Part shown: piece after piece, positions 34,669 through 43,640 of the stretch
Numbering within the stretch: position 1 is the first letter of the stretch
Layout of the letters: each line of letters starts with the position of its first letter
Position numbers and translations under genes: made by a program
Source: Candidatus Babeliales bacterium
GTDB taxonomy: Bacteria > Babelota > Babeliae > Babelales > RVW-14
Reading direction: 5' to 3'
DNA: 64,000 bases
NCBI GenBank assembly: GCA_019749895.1
Contig: JAIEPG010000001.1
Location: 124,001-188,000, forward strand
The notes under the pieces: model-generated
Told to the model about the DNA's origin: nothing
Database searches by the model: none
The model's input: the letters and a program-made list of their open reading frames with translations, nothing else

Positions 34669-36333
34669 CTACTCGTGAAATTCAATGCCTTCAAAAACCT
34701 GAAATTCACAACCCTCTTTCCAGCCATCGGCCCCAAGCCCAGCCTTAATACTCAGCTGCGTGAGCGTTTCTTCAAGGGTCCAGCCAAAATCTTTAGGCAC
34801 CTGTGGTAAAAAGACGGCCGAGTTTTTGAGTGCGCCTGTGCGGTCAAATTTCTTTAGAATAATGCCATGCTTACCAATTTCAATGTTTCCCAAGCCTGAA
34901 ATGGTGGTTGGTGGGGAAAGCACCGAGATATCAAAAACAACCGAGTCTAAATCTTTTTGTGTGACGGGACTGAAGCGGTCGTCGTGAAAAGCGGCCGACT
35001 TTGCCATTTCAACCACGGTTTGAAATAACGGTTCTGCCGACATAATTCTGCCAATGCAGCCGCGCAGGTTGCCGCTTTTGGTGTTGAGCGTTACAAAGGC
35101 TCCCGCTTGTCTAAACATGCCCGGGCTGACGATTGGCCACAACAAGTGTTCGGCCGTTTGTGCTACTTCAGGTTTAAGTTTGTTGGCAACAACTTCTTGG
35201 GCTGTTTTTAAGAGCGCTCGCTTTTCATAGCCGGTTAGTTGATTTTCTTTGCTCAGCTTTGCCAAGTCTTGGCTTGTTACCACCAGCCCAACGTAGCTCA
35301 CGCTGTCGGCCGCTTGGGCATCGGGCAGTGTGCCAACAAGAGCTTTAGTATCAATGTCTTGTTTATTGCTGCGCGCTTGTTGCAGATGAGCCGAGGTGTA
35401 GTAGCAGGCTAGTCTGGTTTGAAGGTTGCTGCCCAAGGTCTTGTTTTCTAGCATAGAAATTAGAATCTTGATGGGGTTTTGACCGCAGATGGTGGTGCCG
35501 GTTTGGTCGAGTACGTTTTCAAACTCTTCTAAATTTGGGTTTACTATTGTTTTAACAGCCAGCGAGTCTAGGTACTTCACTTGGTTGCTAATCGTGTCGT
35601 TAAAGACCTTGTAGTTGAAATTTGAGCCATGATGAGCAAAGTCTGAACTGATTACCAGTAAGGTCTGGTCGTCGATAATTTCTTTAATTGCTGCTGAAAC
35701 GTTTTGTACATCTTCAGGTTTTAAATTGCCTACAACTAGCGGCATAATATCAAATGAAGCAATAGTTTCTTGTAAAAACGGTAGCTGCACTTCAACGGCA
35801 TGCTCGGTAGCGTGCGCCTCTCTAAAAATCTTAAAATGCTCATTTTTTTCAAGCTTATATAAAACTTCTTGGTTAACGTGCAAGTCGCCAAGGGCTGTTT
35901 TGTAAACGGTGTAGTCAGGTAGTGCTACACCACGGAAAAGCGTTGTATGACTCGGGGCTAACAGCACAACACGTTTGATTTTTTTGTTTTTGATTGACGA
36001 TGAGCGTAAGTTCCTGTTTTCTAGCAGGGTTTGGTACGCAGTTGCAGCACACAGGCCCGAGTAATAATAACCAGCGTGCGGTACCACCAGTGCCTTGACG
36101 GCGTGCGGGTCAGCTTCAACATAAAAATTGTTGATAGCGAGTGTGAGATAGTTTTTGATTTCTTTGTGTAGCGCGTCTGCTTCAAGCGGGTACCAGCCTT
36201 CTGGCAAATGAGCTTCGTGCGTGATCCCTAAGGTTTTTTGGCCGGTGCGCGATTCTTTGGTTACGCAAGCCGGAGCAACAATAAGCCCGGCAAAAGCAAT
36301 GAGTAACGAAATTTTTCTAGATTTAAATATCAT
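34669..36333 (-). CDS. Exported Memo-AMMECR1 fusion protein
   Basis: 554 aa. A hydrophobic leader (LLIAFAGLIVAPAC) suggests a signal peptide or lipoprotein. Residues about 40-340 match Memo (AmmeMemoRadiSam system protein B): VVPHAGYYYSG, LLAPSHTTLF, EHAVEVQLPFLQ, ISSDFAHHG with conserved His residues. Residues about 375-550 match AMMECR1 (system protein A): GAFVTLNTKSGNLRGCIG, and the later ISVLSPP. In many genomes these are neighbours of a radical-SAM gene; here A and B are fused and no radical-SAM gene is in the window. Function of the system is not established. Confidence 0.9.
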   Translation of the reverse strand: MIFKSRKISLLIAFAGLIVAPACVTKESRTGQKTLGITHEAHLPEGWYPLEADALHKEIKNYLTLAINNFYVEADPHAVKALVVPHAGYYYSGLCAATAYQTLLENRNLRSSSIKNKKIKRVVLLAPSHTTLFRGVALPDYTVYKTALGDLHVNQEVLYKLEKNEHFKIFREAHATEHAVEVQLPFLQETIASFDIMPLVVGNLKPEDVQNVSAAIKEIIDDQTLLVISSDFAHHGSNFNYKVFNDTISNQVKYLDSLAVKTIVNPNLEEFENVLDQTGTTICGQNPIKILISMLENKTLGSNLQTRLACYYTSAHLQQARSNKQDIDTKALVGTLPDAQAADSVSYVGLVVTSQDLAKLSKENQLTGYEKRALLKTAQEVVANKLKPEVAQTAEHLLWPIVSPGMFRQAGAFVTLNTKSGNLRGCIGRIMSAEPLFQTVVEMAKSAAFHDDRFSPVTQKDLDSVVFDISVLSPPTTISGLGNIEIGKHGIILKKFDRTGALKNSAVFLPQVPKDFGWTLEETLTQLSIKAGLGADGWKEGCEFQVFEGIEFHE

Positions 36334-36568
36334 AGTTTCCCCTTTTTTCTGGCACTTCAGGCTCTTCTTTCACGTTTTTCTCTTCTGTTCCTATCTCACG
36401 ACTAGCCTATTCAAACGCCATAAAATGTAAATTTTTCAAAATTATTGACCATTTGAATATAAAATTAATAATCTGAAGATAGATTAAGATTCAATTAGAA
36501 AATTTCACCATGAGGTTGCGAGATGAGTTTTGGTAGTGGGGTGCTGGCAAAAAGCACCGGGAGAGAGC

Positions 36569-38686
36569 ATGAGATTGTTTTGGGTTCGCGCATTATGCTT
36601 CTTTTTTTTATCCGGCATTGCATGTTCAAGTTTGGCCGCTCGCCAGCTTGCATTGTTGGATACGGCCCAACGTGAGCAGGCATTGTACCAACCGTTTATT
36701 AATTCTGCTCAAGCGGCTGGCTTTCAGGTCAGTTATGTTTCCATTGACCACGTTATGGACCAAGAAGATTTGTTTAAAACCTATCAAGATTTTGATGGCA
36801 TCTTTTTTCTTTTTAGCATGGAATTTCTAAAGGGCATGCAGCAACAGTCGCCCGTTTCTCAAAAGATTATGGATTTATTGAGTAAGTATGCATCGCTTGA
36901 AAATAAACTTACTGGACTCATATTTCCGCCAGTTGCTACTGCTTCAAATGCTGGGCCGGTAATGGCGCTGTTGCCAATTTTTGAACAGTTGGGAAGAAAT
37001 GTTCGTGCCGATTTGTTTGTTCATGACAAGAATAACAAGAGAGCAAACTCGATGCGTGCTTTTTTGGGGCTGACCAATCGCTTTATTTCTGTTCCCATGG
37101 AAGCTCGGAGCCTGCCTTATCAAACTACGTTGAGTGTTCCGCACAGTGGCCATAGTTTTTTTAGTGAGCCGGTAAATCAACTCTTGCGTGCTCATAAAGC
37201 GCGTTTAAATGTTTTGCCGTTTCGTTCAGCAAAAAATTTTCCAGCATCAGTGCGCAATGCTTTTCCGTACGCGCTTTATTGGCACAATCCGTTTTTTAAC
37301 AATCATGTTTTTGTAAGTTCTAAAACGTTGTGTACGTTTTCTGGTATTACCGAAAGTTTTCGTGTGTGTCCGGTTGACCACGCTTTGCGTAACAAGATGC
37401 ATGAGGCAATGGACCAGATGATGGTTAACCTCAACAACATTCTTGATAAAAAGAGATCTCACTCCAACCCTGCTAAAGTGCCAGACAGCGGCATTGCCAA
37501 TGCTGGCACTTTAGCCCCTTCCCAAAATGTACCAGTTACCAGCAAATATGATAAACATTTTAGAAAAATTGCGTGGATGGAGCTGCCAATTTTTGAAGAT
37601 AAAGACTATAAAGACATGGCCAAAGGCGATGTTGAAAAAGATAAAAAAGAGCGTGCGGTGCGTCAAACGCAGTTGATTAACCATATTTTTGATTCCGGCA
37701 TGAATGCTTTGTGGATCAGCTTAACACCAAACATTTATTACAGCCCAATCGCAAAATACAAAGAAAAAGAAAAAGTGTTTATGGGCTCGGTTGTGCGCTT
37801 TACCAAAAAGTTGAGTGCTGCTGCAAAACGCACCGGCAAGCCGCTGCCTAAAATTTTGGTTGGTTTTGAAATTGCCGACAATATTTATGAGCCCAACTTG
37901 CCCAAACAGTTCGCGTGGGATCTTTATAACAATCGCTACGAAGATGTGCCAAGTCCAATTTCTAAAACTTTTTGGGAAAACGAAGTAAAGCTTCCGTTGC
38001 AAACCTTTGTGCACAAGTGGCAAGATCCGACTATCTCTCATGGCGTGCCGCTTTCTGGTGTGGTGATAGATCTTGAAATGTATGGCCGGCGCAAAAGTGA
38101 TATGTTTTTAAATGTTTTTGGTTTTTCTCCAGAGCTGTTTACTGAATTTACTCAAAATAAGAAGAATTTTGGTACCGCCAACGACGCTCACCAGATAGCC
38201 CGCCAGCTCATGAAAAACAAAGCAACAACTGAGTACTTTTCTTTCTTGGAGCAGCAGGCACAAAATGTTGGGAGTGATTTAAAAGATTATTGTGAACAGC
38301 TGATACCAGGCTGTTTGATGTCGTGCTATGCCGCCACGCTGCATGTTGACTGGTTTTATAAAGGTTTTTTCAAGGGCTTGAGCTCGGCTCAAAAGCCTGT
38401 TTATGTGAGTACATTTAATACTGAATTTAAACAGCATCAAGATTGGTTTGCAAAAAATGATAGTAATGTTCGGCATTTGGGTGTTTTGCTGTTGTCAAAA
38501 ATTAAGAATTTAGATCAAAAAAATTGGGTTGATACTATCTTGAAAGAACATCATGGTATTTGGCTCAATCGTTTTTCTCGTTTGGTTGAGAAATATGAAC
38601 CAACGAGTTGGATCAGTGTTGAGCAGTCGCCTTTGGAAGAGGGTCAAAAAAAACAGCTCATGAAATATCTAGCTCTTCAGCCATAA
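36569..38686 (+). CDS. Large exported protein, unknown; possible glycosidase-like barrel
   Basis: 705 aa from ATG 36569, which follows GGGAGAG and begins the signal peptide (MRLFWVRALCFFFLSGIACSSLAA); an upstream TTG at 36530 is rejected. The N-terminal half (30-300) looks alpha/beta, the C-terminal half (about 340-690) has IAWMELPIF, ALWISLTPNIYY, ILVGFEIADN and GVVIDLEMYG, a pattern resembling successive strands of a TIM barrel with a D-x-E at a strand end. That suggests, without proving, a glycoside hydrolase. A 13-bp inverted repeat lies in the linker between the halves (37472-37515). Confidence 0.7.
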   Translation: MRLFWVRALCFFFLSGIACSSLAARQLALLDTAQREQALYQPFINSAQAAGFQVSYVSIDHVMDQEDLFKTYQDFDGIFFLFSMEFLKGMQQQSPVSQKIMDLLSKYASLENKLTGLIFPPVATASNAGPVMALLPIFEQLGRNVRADLFVHDKNNKRANSMRAFLGLTNRFISVPMEARSLPYQTTLSVPHSGHSFFSEPVNQLLRAHKARLNVLPFRSAKNFPASVRNAFPYALYWHNPFFNNHVFVSSKTLCTFSGITESFRVCPVDHALRNKMHEAMDQMMVNLNNILDKKRSHSNPAKVPDSGIANAGTLAPSQNVPVTSKYDKHFRKIAWMELPIFEDKDYKDMAKGDVEKDKKERAVRQTQLINHIFDSGMNALWISLTPNIYYSPIAKYKEKEKVFMGSVVRFTKKLSAAAKRTGKPLPKILVGFEIADNIYEPNLPKQFAWDLYNNRYEDVPSPISKTFWENEVKLPLQTFVHKWQDPTISHGVPLSGVVIDLEMYGRRKSDMFLNVFGFSPELFTEFTQNKKNFGTANDAHQIARQLMKNKATTEYFSFLEQQAQNVGSDLKDYCEQLIPGCLMSCYAATLHVDWFYKGFFKGLSSAQKPVYVSTFNTEFKQHQDWFAKNDSNVRHLGVLLLSKIKNLDQKNWVDTILKEHHGIWLNRFSRLVEKYEPTSWISVEQSPLEEGQKKQLMKYLALQP
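37472..37515. repeat. Inverted repeat inside the large exported protein gene
   Basis: Perfect 13-nt arms GCTAAAGTGCCAG (37472-37484) and CTGGCACTTTAGC (37503-37515) with an 18-nt loop. It encodes AKVPDSGIANAGTLA in the linker between the two halves, so it looks like a palindromic element tolerated in frame. Confidence 0.75.
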
Positions 38687-38779
38687 AATAATAACTCTTT
38701 GCTCGATTGATTGTTTTTTATTACTCTGTAAAGCAGCGTACTTTTTATAAGACAATTAATTTAAAAGAAGGACTGTTTT

Positions 38780-39100
38780 ATGGCACTTGAGATTACGAGT
38801 GTAAATTTTGAGCAAGAAATTGCCAAATCTGACAAGCCAGTTGTTATTGATATTTTTGCAACGTGGTGTGGGCCGTGCCGGCAAATGGCGCCCTTGTTTG
38901 ACGAGCTTTCAAAAGAGTTAGCAGATCAATACAAGTTTGCAAAAATTAATATTGACGATCAACGTGATCTGGTAGTGCAGTATAACGTTTCTTCAATTCC
39001 AACCTTTGTGTTTGTTAAAAACGGTCAGATGGTTGGCAAAGAAACCGGTTCAATGACCAAAGATGCTCTGAAAAACAAGATTGAAAGTTATTTTAAATAA
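38780..39100 (+). CDS. trxA: Thioredoxin
   Basis: 106 aa. Active site WCGPC at 29-33 in FATWCGPCRQM, the cis-Pro in SSIPTFVFVKNG, and usual length. Reduces disulfides in cytosolic proteins. AGAAGGA before the ATG. Stands alone; followed by palindromic repeats. Confidence 0.97.
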   Translation: MALEITSVNFEQEIAKSDKPVVIDIFATWCGPCRQMAPLFDELSKELADQYKFAKINIDDQRDLVVQYNVSSIPTFVFVKNGQMVGKETGSMTKDALKNKIESYFK

Positions 39101-39115
39101 AATATTTTGAAGTAA

Positions 39116-39303
39116 CCCTTCGAGACGCCTGTCTTCGCTTCCCTCGATACTTTTTCCTGCGGAAAAAACTCGGGATGAGCGCGCGTCAGGCTCCTCAGGG
39201 CAATCGGGAGCTGCAAAATCCGATCATTCTGAGTCCTGAGTTCGGTCGAAGAGCCGAAAGACGGGGCAGTCGGGTTTTTTCTTCGACATTGCTTAATTAA
39301 TTT
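39116..39303. repeat. Composite palindromic repeat, left copy
   Basis: A mosaic of short palindromic units; no gene is seen in the 39101-39465 gap. It begins with a 24-nt unit (39116-39139) repeated exactly at 39762-39785 and inverted at 39425-39448, and ends with a 33-nt unit (39271-39303, CGGGTTTTTTCTTCGACATT...) repeated at 39905-39937. So 39116-39303 and 39762-39937 are direct copies around the GIY-YIG gene. Confidence 0.85.
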
Positions 39304-39398
39304 CAAAAAATTGTTGCAGAAAAAAACAGATATTTTAAAAAAGCTATGACAAAGTTATGAGCCGCAAACAATTATAAAAAGCCTGTACTCCCCCGTTC

Positions 39399-39448
39399 TC
39401 CCTGAGGAGCCTGACGAAGCTTTTAGCGAAGACAGGCGTCTCGAAGGG
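39399..39448. repeat. Left inverted repeat flanking the GIY-YIG gene
   Basis: Two units, 39399-39420 and 39425-39448, are exact reverse complements of 39820-39841 (22 nt) and 39762-39785 (24 nt) on the other side of the GIY-YIG gene. The arrangement resembles terminal inverted repeats. It ends 17 nt before the gene's start codon and overlaps the leader. Confidence 0.85.
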
Positions 39449-39465
39449 CCAAGGAAATAAAAATT

Positions 39466-39756
39466 ATGTTGTCATTTTATGTTTATATCTTGAAGTGTAG
39501 TGATGATTCTTATTATACCGGCCACACTGATGATATTGATAAACGTTTGCATGAACATAAAACGAGCACATATGATGATTCTTATACTTCCAGTCGACTG
39601 CCATTTAAGCTTGTTTTTATGCAAGAATTTCCGTCAAGATATGAGGCTTTGGCGGCAGAAAGAAAAATAAAGGGATGGGGAAGAAAGAAAAAAGAAGCTT
39701 TGATTGCTGGTGATTGGGAAAAAATTTCGCAGTTGGCTAGCAGGAAAAAGAAGTAA
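39466..39756 (+). CDS. GIY-YIG domain nuclease (UPF0213-like)
   Basis: 96 aa, single GIY-YIG domain: YVYILKCSDDSYYTGHT (the GIY...YIG equivalents), then DIDKRLHEH with the catalytic Arg, and a family-typical EFPSRYEALAAERKIKGW. AAGGAAA precedes the ATG. The family cuts DNA in UvrC and homing enzymes, but the role of these small stand-alone proteins is not settled. The gene is enclosed by inverted palindromic repeats (39399-39448 and 39762-39841), so it may be linked to the spread of those repeats. Confidence 0.92.
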   Translation: MLSFYVYILKCSDDSYYTGHTDDIDKRLHEHKTSTYDDSYTSSRLPFKLVFMQEFPSRYEALAAERKIKGWGRKKKEALIAGDWEKISQLASRKKK

Positions 39757-39761
39757 AAAAG

Positions 39762-39937
39762 CCCTTCGAGACGCCTGTCTTCGCTATCCGTCTTCGCCAA
39801 GGCTTCGACGGACAAGAAAGCTTCGTCAGGCTCCTCAGGGAGGGCGGGGGAAGTAAGATCTTGGTTCTTCTGAGCTCGGTCGAAGGGTTGAAGGATAGGG
39901 CAATCGGGTTTTTTCTTCGACATTGCTTAATTAATTT
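39762..39937. repeat. Composite palindromic repeat, right copy
   Basis: Starts 6 nt after the GIY-YIG gene. Contains the 24-nt unit (39762-39785), a 22-nt unit (39820-39841, GCTTCGTCAGGCTCCTCAGG...), and the 33-nt end unit (39905-39937) shared with the left copy. The gap 39757-40150 holds only repeats and a terminator, no gene. Confidence 0.85.
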
Positions 39938-39964
39938 TAAACTATATTGATTCTTCTCCCCGAT

Positions 39965-40063
39965 CATCCTGAGGAGCTCGAAGAGCGTCTCGAAGGACCC
40001 GTTCTCCCTGCCTGTGCGCCATAGCCCGCTCATCCTGAGGAGCCCGTAGGGCGTCTCGAAGGA
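39965..40063. repeat. Two tandem palindromic units
   Basis: 33-nt units at 39965-39997 and 40031-40063, each starting CATCCTGAGGAGC and ending GCGTCTCGAAGGA, differing only in the middle. Same family as the elements around the GIY-YIG gene. Confidence 0.8.
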
Positions 40064-40093
40064 GGCGAAGACGGAAGGGTTAAATATTTTGAA

Positions 40094-40137
40094 TAAAAAA
40101 AAAGAGGCGCTCTTTTTGAGAGCGCCTCTTTTTTTTG
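40094..40137. terminator. Bidirectional intrinsic terminator
   Basis: A-run plus GAGGCGCTCT, short loop, AGAGCGCCTC plus T-run. Lies just past the stop codon of the minus-strand outer-membrane protein gene. Confidence 0.9.
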
Positions 40138-40150
40138 TTTTCTTATTTCT

Positions 40151-42121
40151 TTAGAACTTGTATTCAAATCCAACATTAACAAAGAATGAACGGTCATCAC
40201 TCAGTCTAAAATCTTCAGGTTCAATACCGTCAGCATCAACTGCTTTTTGGAAAGAATCGAAGAAGTCTTTGCTCAATGGTACGCCAGAAACGTCGGTAAA
40301 GAAGCCACCTGGTGCAAACATGGCAAGAATTGCAAAGAGTTTGAGGTCTTTAATAATTTCAATTTCTGAAACGATATTGAACTCAGTTCCCATAAACTTA
40401 CGAGAATCTTTGTCTGTTGCAGCGCCGCCAGTTACATTACCATTAATATCTCGGGTAATTTCAAATACTTTTGACGGATGAGCTTTCCAGAAGAACATGA
40501 CGTTTGGATTAATGCTCAAACCTTTGTGTTGGCAGCATTTTGGTTTTACGGTAAAGCCTAAGCCAAATTGATGCAAGTCAGTAAACGCAAAGTCTTCCGT
40601 AGCACTGGTGTCGCCCGAACGCAATGTTGAAGGTACTTTGAGCAAGCGTTGACCAAGAACAATAACGCTTGGCACGTTTTTGCCTGTGTACCATTCATGC
40701 AAGCCAACAAATTCTTTGAAATTTTTGTTGGTTTCTTTGGTGTGTGGGTTGTTGTCGCCCGAGGCATAGGCATACGCAGCTGCTAGTTTTAAAACATCGT
40801 CGTTGGTGGTGTAGGCAAGGTCTATAACGCCCATCCAACCATGAAGTTCGTTAACAAATGGGGGACGAATACGCCCGTCTTTGCTCGTGAATCCACCCGG
40901 CAAAACATCAGTATCACTTGCAACAATTTTTTTCGCCGCATCAATACTTGCCGCAGTTACAACGGTTGGCTGTCCTGCGGTAAGAATATGAGTAAAGTAT
41001 TCTTCAAGTTGGCCAGTAGCATTTCTTCTGATACTAATACGATTGCGATCGAGATGATGCAACGTTTCTCTGCCGTAGTTGCCAGCGATTTCACCGCTGA
41101 TTTCAAAGCCACGATAAACATGTTCAATGTTTAAACCAAGGGTACCAAGTTGCATTTTAGTGTCGGCATTAACTTCGTTCTTTTGGTCTGAAGCATCGTT
41201 ATAAAATACATACGGCTCAATGCGCATGTTGTGATTTTTTTCACGCAATGGCTTCCAAACAAGGCGGCTTGCAATTACTTGGTCGTCTTTGCCAACACCG
41301 CGCCATGGATGCAGCTTGTGAGTAACAAGTTGTTCTTTTACGGTGTTGAGTGTGTAACCCAAGCTCTTGTCGCGTTCTTCAAACTTTGCATAGTAAATGT
41401 CATAGAATAACGCTTCTTTAATGAGTTCACCGCTTAACAAAATACCAGGAGCTGATTTGTCTTCTGGGTAGCTGTAAAGCCCAAGCAAATCACGGTTAGC
41501 GCCGTATGCAGATCCAAGCGCTATACCACGACCAAGCGAGAAAGGAAACCAGCCTAATTTAACGGTGTTGAGATAATCGCTTCCCTTTTTACCAAACACT
41601 GAATTAAGACTGAATTGTAACCAACCTTCGTTCATCCAAATCAACGGTTTACCGTTGCTGTGGCGGTGGCTACCAAATTCGGTGCTGCTCAATTTTAAGT
41701 TGGTAGGCTGAGTGGTGTCTGAATCAGCAAAAACGCTGCCAAGGCCCCACACGCCTTTTTGGCGTAGACCAAAAAATGCTTCAAGAGCTTTGTGATCAAA
41801 TTTTTCTTTTCCGTAAACAAAGTCAAAATTCAAATCGAGTAGTTGTTTAAAATATTCAGCTTGGTCGGGTAACGCATGGTTTGCCATTTCAATGTCTTTG
41901 GCAAAGTAATGCTCAATAAGTATCTTACCGCCAACGGTAGCTTCAAAGTCACCGCGACGCATGGTCAATTTTGGTTTGGTACCAGCAGTGGTAGAAACTT
42001 TTTTAAGATCTATTTTTTTTGTATCGGTGCTAATTCCAGGAATACTAGTTGCGCGAGTTGTGCCTGTTGTAACAATAAGTCCAAGAAGTAAAACAGCGAG
42101 ATGCTTATGCAAAAACTTCAT
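40151..42121 (-). CDS. Outer-membrane beta-barrel (porin-like) protein
   Basis: 656 aa. Signal peptide (MKFLHKHLAVLLLGLIVTTG...), many alternating-hydrophobic strands (for example FNFDFVYG, NTVKLGWFPFSLGRG, EISGEIAGNYGRE) and a C-terminal strand ending in FFVNVGFEYKF, with the terminal aromatic residue typical of BAM-assembled barrels. General look of the alginate-export/porin class; substrate unknown. Indicates a didermic envelope. AAGGAA precedes the ATG. Monocistronic, with its own terminator. Confidence 0.85.
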   Translation of the reverse strand: MKFLHKHLAVLLLGLIVTTGTTRATSIPGISTDTKKIDLKKVSTTAGTKPKLTMRRGDFEATVGGKILIEHYFAKDIEMANHALPDQAEYFKQLLDLNFDFVYGKEKFDHKALEAFFGLRQKGVWGLGSVFADSDTTQPTNLKLSSTEFGSHRHSNGKPLIWMNEGWLQFSLNSVFGKKGSDYLNTVKLGWFPFSLGRGIALGSAYGANRDLLGLYSYPEDKSAPGILLSGELIKEALFYDIYYAKFEERDKSLGYTLNTVKEQLVTHKLHPWRGVGKDDQVIASRLVWKPLREKNHNMRIEPYVFYNDASDQKNEVNADTKMQLGTLGLNIEHVYRGFEISGEIAGNYGRETLHHLDRNRISIRRNATGQLEEYFTHILTAGQPTVVTAASIDAAKKIVASDTDVLPGGFTSKDGRIRPPFVNELHGWMGVIDLAYTTNDDVLKLAAAYAYASGDNNPHTKETNKNFKEFVGLHEWYTGKNVPSVIVLGQRLLKVPSTLRSGDTSATEDFAFTDLHQFGLGFTVKPKCCQHKGLSINPNVMFFWKAHPSKVFEITRDINGNVTGGAATDKDSRKFMGTEFNIVSEIEIIKDLKLFAILAMFAPGGFFTDVSGVPLSKDFFDSFQKAVDADGIEPEDFRLSDDRSFFVNVGFEYKF

Positions 42122-42207
42122 TAAGGTACGTTCCTTTCTGATGAAAAATGGCTGAAATAACTACCTGATTGGTAGATTATTGTGACCGAAGTTTGAACCT
42201 TTGTCAA

Positions 42208-43626
42208 TTACGGATAGGCCCTATATTTCGACACAATCTCGCTGCCAACTTGGTAAATTTTACCCGCGCCAATGGTCAGCACTAAGTCGTTGGGTTGTGC
42301 AATGTTTTCAAGGACTTGCACAATTTGACTAAAGTCTGAGCAGTGCAGAACAGTAAGTTCTGGGTTTTTGGCTTGAATTGCTTGCGTTAATCGTTGGCTG
42401 GTGATGTTGGGAATTGGCTCTTCACTGGCGGCGTGAATGTCGGCAATGATGAGTGTTTCAACACCGAACCTACTTTTCGCACTGGCAAGAAGATTAACAA
42501 ATTCGTCCCACAATTTTTCAGTTCGAGAGTAGCGATGGGGCTGAAAAACGACGTGCAAGCGGCCAACTGTGCGGCGTTGTGCCACAATCAGTGTTTTTTC
42601 AATTTCGGTTGGATGGTGGCCGTAGTCGTCAAAAACATCAGTGCCTTTGAACGTGCCTTTAAATTCAAAGCGACGTTCAACGCCAAAAAATGTTGTGAGT
42701 GCTTTGGCAATTGTTTCAAACGAGATGTCGAATTCTAGACACAAAGACAGAGCTGCTAGTGCATTAAGAACGTTGTGTTCGCCAGGAATATTGAGCATTA
42801 CACGGCCCAACAAAGTTGGCGTGTTTTTACTGTCTTTGTTGCTAAAAACATCGAATACTGATTGCGAAGCGCCCAGCGAGATAATTTTGCCCATGATGTC
42901 GGCCTTGCTGCTTAAGCCATATTTTACCGTGCTGATGTGCGGCAGTGGCAAAATTGAACACAAGTTGGGGTCGTCGATGCAGACAATTGCTTTGCCATAA
43001 AAAGGCAGGCGAGCCAGGAAATTTTGGAATGTTTGTTTAATATCGTCAAGATCGCGATAGGTATCCAAGTGTTCGGTGTCGATATTGGTTACTACCGCCA
43101 TGGTTGGGTTTAAGTACAAAAATGAGCGGTCGCTTTCGTCTGCTTCGGCAATCAGCAAGTTGCTGTCGCCAAATTGGGCGTTACTGTCGATATTTTTTAA
43201 AACGCCGCCTACAATAACAGTAGGGTTTTTTTGTGCTTCAATCATGATGTGTGAGATCAACGATGTGGTAGTTGTTTTGCCGTGAGCGCCGGTAACCGCA
43301 ACGCTGTACTTGGTGCGCATTAGCTCTGCCAGCATGAGTGCGCGGGGAATAACCGGAATTGAACGTTCAAGTGCGGCCACAATTTCTTGATGATCTTTTT
43401 TAATGGCGGACGAATAAACAAGTACATCGGCATTGTGTACGTGGCTGGCGTTGTGGTCTTTAAAAACCGTGCAGCCAATACTTTCAAGGTGCGTAATTGT
43501 TTTGCCTTCACAACTGGCATCACAGCCAGAAACGGTATAGCCCTGCAGTTTTACAATTTCTGCAATACCGCTCATGCCAATGCCGCCAATGCCCATGAAA
43601 TGGATATGTTCTCTTTTTTTGTACAT
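42208..43626 (-). CDS. murC: UDP-N-acetylmuramate--L-alanine ligase MurC
   Basis: 472 aa. Adds L-Ala to UDP-MurNAc, the first peptide step of peptidoglycan synthesis. N-terminal Rossmann HFMGIGGIGMSGIAEI, central ATP loop TGAHGKTTTTSLI (about 111-123), NIDTEHLD, and DDYGHHPTEI in the ligase domain. Starts 14 nt after the aminotransferase stop, so co-transcribed. Other mur genes are not in the window. Shows that at least part of the wall pathway is kept. Confidence 0.97.
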   Translation of the reverse strand: MYKKREHIHFMGIGGIGMSGIAEIVKLQGYTVSGCDASCEGKTITHLESIGCTVFKDHNASHVHNADVLVYSSAIKKDHQEIVAALERSIPVIPRALMLAELMRTKYSVAVTGAHGKTTTTSLISHIMIEAQKNPTVIVGGVLKNIDSNAQFGDSNLLIAEADESDRSFLYLNPTMAVVTNIDTEHLDTYRDLDDIKQTFQNFLARLPFYGKAIVCIDDPNLCSILPLPHISTVKYGLSSKADIMGKIISLGASQSVFDVFSNKDSKNTPTLLGRVMLNIPGEHNVLNALAALSLCLEFDISFETIAKALTTFFGVERRFEFKGTFKGTDVFDDYGHHPTEIEKTLIVAQRRTVGRLHVVFQPHRYSRTEKLWDEFVNLLASAKSRFGVETLIIADIHAASEEPIPNITSQRLTQAIQAKNPELTVLHCSDFSQIVQVLENIAQPNDLVLTIGAGKIYQVGSEIVSKYRAYP

Positions 43627-43640
43627 AAAAAAACTTCGTG

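Noticed and set aside
39116-40063. CRISPR array
   Set aside because: Repeats are palindromic, uneven in spacing and orientation, and have no regular unique spacers or cas genes.
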